Shown: in pieces, positions 59,801-64,000 of the stretch | How positions within the stretch are numbered: position 1 is the stretch's first letter | Layout of the letters: each line of letters begins with the position of its first letter | Assembly: GCA_027003075.1 (NCBI GenBank) | Contig: JALWYV010000055.1 | Location: 1 to 64,000, forward strand | Length of the DNA stretch: 64,000 nt | Direction of reading: 5' to 3' | Source: Caldifarciminota bacterium | GTDB taxonomy: Bacteria; Hydrothermota; Hydrothermia; LBFQ01 | The notes under the pieces: model-generated | Told to the model about the DNA's origin: nothing | Database searches by the model: none | Seen by the model: only the letters and a program-made list of their open reading frames with translations | Translations under genes and position numbers: made by a program

Positions 59801-60772
59801 TTGAAGGTAGCCGTAGTAGGTGCAACCGGTCTCGTTGGACGAACGATGTTGCAGGTCCTTGAGGAGAGGATAGCCCCCAGGGAGCCGGTGGAACTGTATC
59901 CGTTAGCGACCCGGAGATCCGCTGGAAAGAAGGTGGGATTCTTCGGCAGGGAATACGTGGTAAGGGACATAGATGAGGGTATACCGAAAGTGGATTTTGC
60001 ACTGTTCTCAGCTGGATCTGAGGCGTCTAAGAGGTACGCACCCGCCTTCGTAACCCGTGGGGCCGTAGTAATAGATAACTCCTCAGCCTTCAGGATGGAT
60101 CCGAAGGTTCCCTTAGTGGTACCTCAGGTCAATCCGGAGGACGCCTTCAAGCACGCGGGTATAATCGCCAATCCCAACTGCTCCACGATTCAGATGGTGA
60201 TCTTCCTGAAACCTCTGCTTGACGCCTTCGGTATAGAGGAGGTGAACGTCGTGACGTTTCAGGCCGTCTCCGGTGCCGGATACAAAGGCATATTCGCCCT
60301 TGAGGCCGAGGAGGAGGGGGGATTCTACGACAACACCCCCTTTGCTAAGCGCATACACCGGAACGTAATACCCCAGATAGGTGACTTCTCCGAAGGGTAC
60401 ACCACGGAGGAATGGAAGATGATAAGAGAGACCAAAAAGATCCTACACTCCGACATCCCCGTCAATCCGACCACGGTAAGGGTTCCCGTTCTCGTAGGTC
60501 ACAGCGAGGCCGTTCACGTTCTCCTTGACAGCGCCCCACCTATAGAGGACGTATACGGTGTTCTGGAAAAGTTTCCGGGTCTCGTGCTTCTCAAGGACGA
60601 CTACGTTACACCCATGGACGTAGAGGGAAGGGACGAAGTCTTCGTGGGGAGGGTAAGGTTCCACCCCGACAACCCCCGTCTGCTCAGTGCGTGGGTCGTG
60701 GCCGACAACCTCCGCAGGGGAGCGGCCACAAATGCCGTTGAGATAATGCAACTCCTGATGGGAGGGAAGTGA
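59801..60772 (+). CDS. asd: Aspartate-semialdehyde dehydrogenase
   Basis: A 323-residue NADPH enzyme of the lysine/threonine/methionine route. TTG 59801 is set by TAGAAT at 59787-59792. VAVVGATGLVGRTMLQVLEE is the cofactor motif, the catalytic Cys127 is in ANPNCSTIQMVIFL, VSGAGYKG follows, and the active-site His lies in VPVLVGHSEAVHVLL. Length is normal. Its stop shares a base with the tatC ATG (TGATG). Confidence 0.94.
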   Translation: MKVAVVGATGLVGRTMLQVLEERIAPREPVELYPLATRRSAGKKVGFFGREYVVRDIDEGIPKVDFALFSAGSEASKRYAPAFVTRGAVVIDNSSAFRMDPKVPLVVPQVNPEDAFKHAGIIANPNCSTIQMVIFLKPLLDAFGIEEVNVVTFQAVSGAGYKGIFALEAEEEGGFYDNTPFAKRIHRNVIPQIGDFSEGYTTEEWKMIRETKKILHSDIPVNPTTVRVPVLVGHSEAVHVLLDSAPPIEDVYGVLEKFPGLVLLKDDYVTPMDVEGRDEVFVGRVRFHPDNPRLLSAWVVADNLRRGAATNAVEIMQLLMGGK

Positions 60773-61488
60773 TGGACGAGTGGAGGTGGGAGGAGTGGAT
60801 ACCCCATCTTGAGGAGTTGAGGGTAAGGCTCATACGGGCCATAATCGTTTACCTGATCGTTGTGGGGGTTATGTGGTTCTTTCACAAGCCTATCCTTGAC
60901 TTCATAGCACGGCCGGTGGGTAAACTCTACCTCTTCAACGTTCAGGACCCCTTCTTCGTGAGGTTAAAGATAGCCTTCATTTCGGCCCTTTTTTTCGTGT
61001 TCCCCTACTTCATCTGGGAGATATGGAGGTTCGTTGAGCCAGCCCTGTACCCCCATGAGAAGAAGGCTGCCGCCCTCGTACTTCTAAGCGCCCTCCTGCT
61101 CTTTTACTCCGGGTCCCTGATGTCCGTCCTCGTTATAGTGCCGAGGGCCGTCCAGTTCCTCCTATCCTTTTCGGAGGGATTTACGACCATGGTAAACGCC
61201 AACCAGTACCTGAACTTCGTTTTCTGGAGTACGGTGGTTTTCGGCGTCGTTTTTGAACTCCCCGTCGCTATAGGGATACTGGCGAGGATGGGGATAGTTA
61301 GGTCTTCCTTCCTTGCGAAACGTAGGAGGGAAATAATCGTTGCTATAGTGATACTTACCGCCGTTATATCCCCCACGGTGGATATGTTCAGTCTCCTCCT
61401 GATGTCCCTGCCCCTCATACTCCTGTTTGAGGTCAGTATCTGGGTCGCCCGGGCGTTGGAGCCGAAGGGTGAAGGTTCGGGGGTATAA
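60772..61488 (+). CDS. tatC: Sec-independent protein translocase TatC
   Basis: A 238-residue, six-helix membrane protein, the receptor of the twin-arginine pathway. The N-terminal signature is WIPHLEELRVRLIRAIIVYL, followed by YFIWEIWRFVEPALYPHEKK and, later, FGVVFELPVAIGILARMGIV and LTAVISPTVDMFSLLL. The tatA gene is not in the window. Its TAA stop overlaps the TATAAT of the next gene. Confidence 0.94.
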   Translation: MDEWRWEEWIPHLEELRVRLIRAIIVYLIVVGVMWFFHKPILDFIARPVGKLYLFNVQDPFFVRLKIAFISALFFVFPYFIWEIWRFVEPALYPHEKKAAALVLLSALLLFYSGSLMSVLVIVPRAVQFLLSFSEGFTTMVNANQYLNFVFWSTVVFGVVFELPVAIGILARMGIVRSSFLAKRRREIIVAIVILTAVISPTVDMFSLLLMSLPLILLFEVSIWVARALEPKGEGSGV

Positions 61489-61489
61489 T
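61484..61489 (+). promoter_or_regulatory. -10 element overlapping the tatC stop
   Basis: TATAAT includes the tatC stop codon TAA (61486-61488) and ends 6 bases before GTG 61496. Confidence 0.55.
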
Positions 61490-61495
61490 CGTCAT

Positions 61496-62245
61496 GTGCG
61501 CACACCGCTTTTGATAACAATATTTGTAGGGTTGGTTCTCTCCTGCGGAAGGGAAAGTAAGGTGAAAGAACCGTCTCGGAGAACGCTTCTACCCTTTGAA
61601 AGCGACTCCGGATGGGGAGCCATGGACACGGACGGGAAGGTAGTATTCGTCATAAAGGGCGCGAAACATCTGGGGTGGTTCTCCGAAGGCCTCGCCCCTT
61701 TTTCCCCCGACGGGCTAACCTACGGGTACGTAGACACTGCCGGAAAGGTAGTGATACCCGCAAGGTTCAGGTCTGCCGGAGAGTTCAGGGATGGAATGGC
61801 TATCGTGAAAGGGGAGCGGTGGGGAGTAATAGACATGAACGGGCGGTACGTGGTGAAACCGGAATACATCGCCATAATTCCCGCCGGGTACGGTCTATTT
61901 TGGGTGAGGCTCAGGAACGCCTGGAGATTAATAGATACGACCGGTAAATTCATTGGCGACTACTTCATGCACGTTTACCCCTTCAACCGGGAGGGATGGG
62001 CTAAAGTTGAGGGACCGGGAGGATGGGGGGTGATAGATACTGCCGGTAGGTGGATAGTTGAGCCGAAGTACGCCATGGTGGATACGGCTGTTGGAGGGGT
62101 ATTCCTCGTCAGGGATACTACCGGATGGGGGTACGTGAGGGACGGTAAGGTGATCTACTGGAGAGAGACACAACGCCTGTCCCTGGACAGCCTGAGGGTT
62201 GCACCGGAGGTTAAGATAAAGTTATCCCCACCGAAGATTCAATAG
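61496..62245 (+). CDS. WG-repeat lipoprotein
   Basis: GTG 61496 gives 249 residues. A lipoprotein signal (VRTPLLITIFVGLVLSC, Cys17) is followed by repeated units with a Trp-Gly core (GWGAMDTDGKVVF, YGYVDTAGKVVIPARF, RWGVIDMNGRYVVKPEY, GGWGVIDTAGRWIVEPKY, WGYVRDGKVI), each ending 'I.P.y' as in KWG/WG-repeat proteins. This is a probable surface or periplasmic protein of unknown ligand. The promoter lies within the tatC stop codon. Confidence 0.78.
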   Translation: MRTPLLITIFVGLVLSCGRESKVKEPSRRTLLPFESDSGWGAMDTDGKVVFVIKGAKHLGWFSEGLAPFSPDGLTYGYVDTAGKVVIPARFRSAGEFRDGMAIVKGERWGVIDMNGRYVVKPEYIAIIPAGYGLFWVRLRNAWRLIDTTGKFIGDYFMHVYPFNREGWAKVEGPGGWGVIDTAGRWIVEPKYAMVDTAVGGVFLVRDTTGWGYVRDGKVIYWRETQRLSLDSLRVAPEVKIKLSPPKIQ

Positions 62246-62447
62246 CGTGATCCCAGATGTGCCCTCTGTTGTTGCTCGCAAATATACTTATCGTCCAGAA
62301 CTTATTAGGCCAGTTTCTGCTTAGTACTGCTGCCACTAAATAGCCATTGTTAAGTGCGAGGTCCCCTTCAAGGTAACTCTGGTAGCAGTAGTTGGGTATA
62401 TCGCTGTTTATACGTGTAGCGAAGAAGGAGACTGCTAACGGCAGCAC
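62211..62447 (-). CDS. Small ORF or gene remnant of unknown function
   Basis: GTG 62447 is preceded by a strong AGGAGGTG, giving 78 residues (MLPLAVSFFATRINSDIPNY, then SIFASNNRGHIWDHAIE). 'RINSD...ASN.rG..W' recalls repeats of secreted sialidase/BNR-type proteins, so it may be the leftover of a larger gene. Its 3' part overlaps the WG-repeat gene by 35 bases on the opposite strand. It is cotranscribed with the gene at 62458. Confidence 0.35.
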   Translation of the reverse strand: MLPLAVSFFATRINSDIPNYCYQSYLEGDLALNNGYLVAAVLSRNWPNKFWTISIFASNNRGHIWDHAIESSVGITLS

Positions 62448-62457
62448 GTTTCACCTC

Positions 62458-63081
62458 CTACCTCACGAGATATATCGGGCTTAGTTCTATCTCGTACTCG
62501 TAGGTTCCAAAGGTGTCGGCGAGGGGGGCTATATAAATCATAAAAGGTTTAGGCTTCCCATTTCCATACGAGCAAGGAAGAGATCCATGCCATCCAACGT
62601 CCGGCGGATTATAGACGTCGTATTTAGCCTCCACGCTGTCAAGGTTAACTACCATCTTTTTCCACGTCGTATCAAGAGAGAAGACACCTATTCGTGTGCC
62701 TTTGCACATACCTTTATATACGAAAGTCACTCCGGATTGATACCTTCCCTTCCCTCTTATATAAAAGACGAGATACCTCCCCCAGTCAAGGAGGTCAAGG
62801 GGGTAGCCTCTGAGGATAGATCCGAGAGCAGGTTTGAACTCCCTTGTTTTCCAGTCTCTTTTGTAGTACTCCCACTTACCTTTGATGTGTAGGGGGCCGT
62901 AGTCGTCTATCACCCTGTACTCGCCGTCGGGTACGGGTATGCTATCACTAACAGGCAGGGGGTCAAAGTTCTTGACGTCCCAACCGTGATAGTGGAACTC
63001 CACCACTCCCCACGACTTCACTATGCTGTCCGCCTGCCTGCCCTCGTCAAGATCGGCAAAGAGATAAACGAAAAGTGGCAT
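62458..63081 (-). CDS. Unrecognised exported protein
   Basis: A 207-residue product; TAAAAT (63090-63095) is 8 bases before the ATG. A short hydrophobic start (MPLFVYLFADL) resembles other exported proteins here. The rest is rich in Tyr, Trp, Gly and Asp (YYKRDWKTREFKPALG, GRYLVFYIRGKG, YNPPDVGWHG), suggesting a beta-sandwich. No known family is recognised. The downstream 78-residue ORF follows its stop by 10 bases. Confidence 0.5.
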   Translation of the reverse strand: MPLFVYLFADLDEGRQADSIVKSWGVVEFHYHGWDVKNFDPLPVSDSIPVPDGEYRVIDDYGPLHIKGKWEYYKRDWKTREFKPALGSILRGYPLDLLDWGRYLVFYIRGKGRYQSGVTFVYKGMCKGTRIGVFSLDTTWKKMVVNLDSVEAKYDVYNPPDVGWHGSLPCSYGNGKPKPFMIYIAPLADTFGTYEYEIELSPIYLVR

Positions 63082-63095
63082 AAAGTCATATTTTA

Positions 63096-63267
63096 AGAGT
63101 GAATTGATATGCGTACAAGTGTCATACTGGCCGTGTAGCGAAATGAATAACCAAGGTGTGAAAGAATGTGAGGCATAAACTAAAATCGTTTGAATGGCCT
63201 TTCAGATTTCAAAGATCCGATATCAACGTAAAATACAACATTCGTTACGCAAACACGACCACGCCCT
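63096..63267. other. Gene-free A+T-rich stretch between divergent genes
   Basis: About 170 bases between the -10 elements of the genes at 63081 (minus) and 63281 (plus). I see no further ORF, hairpin terminator or repeat. Confidence 0.4.
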
Positions 63268-63280
63268 TAAAATCCCTTAA

Positions 63281-63880
63281 GTGGAGAGAAGAAAGGTCCC
63301 CGGAAGGGAATGGAGCGTGAGCATGTGGGCGGTTAATACCCTTATAAAGGTGGGGGTGTCGGCCAACGGGGCCTCCGTAATAGGTATGCTCTTCGGTATA
63401 CTTTCGGGCATTCTCTTTTACCTCACGAACTTCCACCCTCTCTTCTACGTCGCCGGGGCGCTGGCGGTTTTTCTAAGGTCTGCTTTCAACATATTTGATG
63501 GGATGATCGCCCACAGGACGGGGAACCTTACGCCGCTTGGAGCCTTCCTGAACGACTTCACGGACAGGGTGGCGGACGTCTCCATGCTCGTGGGCTACGG
63601 CTACGCCTACGGCTCCTCCCCGTTCTGGGGCTTCGTGGCATGCATAGGTGCTTTATTAACGGCCGCAGTAAGGCTGGCCGGCAAAGTGGCGGGGGCAAAG
63701 ATGTACTACGGGGGTATAATGTCAAAACCCGTGCGGATGTACACCCTCATCCTCTCCGTGCCGCTCGTTCTTCTCCTACCCGGTTTGCCCGTGGCGAAGT
63801 ACACCCTTGTGATCGTGGCTATGGGTAGTTTTATAACCGTTCTGCAAAGAACATGGTGGATCTTGCGGGAACTATCCTGA
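63281..63880 (+). CDS. CDP-alcohol phosphatidyltransferase family protein
   Basis: GTG 63281 follows TAAAAT (63268-63273) by 7 bases; 199 residues, about six helices. The active-site block FNIFDGMIAHRTGNLTPLGA, then FLNDFTDRVADV corresponds to the D-G-x2-A-R...G-x3-D-x3-D signature, but with His inserted before Arg and Asn where the third Asp is expected. This is a variant subfamily, so the substrate may differ from phosphatidylglycerol-phosphate or phosphatidylserine synthases. The next gene overlaps its end by 28 bases. Confidence 0.8.
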   Translation: MERRKVPGREWSVSMWAVNTLIKVGVSANGASVIGMLFGILSGILFYLTNFHPLFYVAGALAVFLRSAFNIFDGMIAHRTGNLTPLGAFLNDFTDRVADVSMLVGYGYAYGSSPFWGFVACIGALLTAAVRLAGKVAGAKMYYGGIMSKPVRMYTLILSVPLVLLLPGLPVAKYTLVIVAMGSFITVLQRTWWILRELS

Positions 63881-64000
63881 GGGTACCCCAGTCGGCCAGA
63901 CTCCTTCTGGCCTTTATATTTGTAGCCTTGGTTCTGGCGAGCGTTCTGACCTATCTCCTCAGGAACGTCCTGCCTAAAGACCTGTACACGGACCTGAAGA
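63853..64000 (+). CDS. Start of a membrane protein gene, 3' end beyond the window
   Basis: ATG 63853 (or GTG 63856) opens a frame to the window edge: MVDLAGTILRVPQSARLLLA, then a transmembrane helix (FIFVALVLASVLTYLL), RNVLPKDLYTDLK. Position after a CDP-alcohol phosphatidyltransferase and this start would suit a phosphatidate cytidylyltransferase-like enzyme, but the visible 49 residues cannot show it. Confidence 0.45.
   Translation, partial: MVDLAGTILRVPQSARLLLAFIFVALVLASVLTYLLRNVLPKDLYTDLK

Overview
The window looks like a piece of the genome of an uncultured, probably thermophilic, diderm bacterium of the WOR-3 / Hydrothermae type (FCB-like). The evidence is gene content only: many secreted proteins with a type IX secretion style C-terminal module, a gingipain-like C25 protease, FadL-, Wzi- and PorV-like outer-membrane barrels, lipoproteins, an archaeal-type fructose-1,6-bisphosphate aldolase/phosphatase, an ADP-forming acyl-CoA ligase, an UPF1-like helicase and a family 4 uracil-DNA glycosylase. 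Coding density is very high, genes often overlap by 1-4 bases, and GTG and TTG starts are common. There is no rRNA and no CRISPR array; one tRNA (Ala, TGC) is present.

Layout. 1-5731: envelope genes (two Wzi-like barrels, a secreted propeller-like protein, a sodium/solute symporter with a 30-residue partner). 5811-6370: decayed IS1-family element. 6374-12758: helicase, CcdA, DUF721/DciA-like protein, TrmH-type methyltransferase, short PH-like protein, SNF-family transporter, uracil-DNA glycosylase. 12793-18563: giant C25 protease and TPR protein. 18597-23117: pheT, ZapB-like coiled coil, two ZapA-like genes and rny. 23114-29156: two-domain oxidoreductase, acyl-CoA ligase, tyrS, flavoprotein. 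29157-36176 (minus): secreted protein, FadL, TSUP exporter, and an ilvE-yjbQ-unknown-acyltransferase operon. 36257-40674: UbiA prenyltransferase, HIT protein, glycosyltransferase, secreted protein, dxr. 40696-48612 (minus): lipoprotein and secreted protein, broken SDR gene, gatB, sucD, a putative adhesin-like protein with a His/Pro tail, FabL-like reductase. 48779-50682: FBP aldolase/phosphatase and a barrel.

50706-52744 is the clearest accessory island: a BsaWI-like restriction-modification pair starting two bases after the tRNA-Ala, visibly richer in A+T than its neighbours. 52734-57403 holds a CPBP protease, a large secreted protein, a degenerate YchF-like protein, a coiled-coil membrane protein and a HIT protein. 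57487-59720 is a small lipoprotein cluster around a winged-helix regulator with two palindromic operator candidates. 59801-64000 has asd, tatC, a WG-repeat lipoprotein, two poorly recognised minus-strand ORFs, a CDP-alcohol phosphatidyltransferase and the start of a further gene.

The strongest window-wide signal is transcriptional. At least 37 genes that appear to lead a transcript carry a TANAAT -10 hexamer whose last base lies only 5-11 bases before the start codon, on both strands, while many genes inside operons have Shine-Dalgarno sequences. This implies routine leaderless mRNAs, and I used it to choose many starts. A second pattern is that exported proteins that are not lipoproteins begin with very short hydrophobic segments lacking basic residues.
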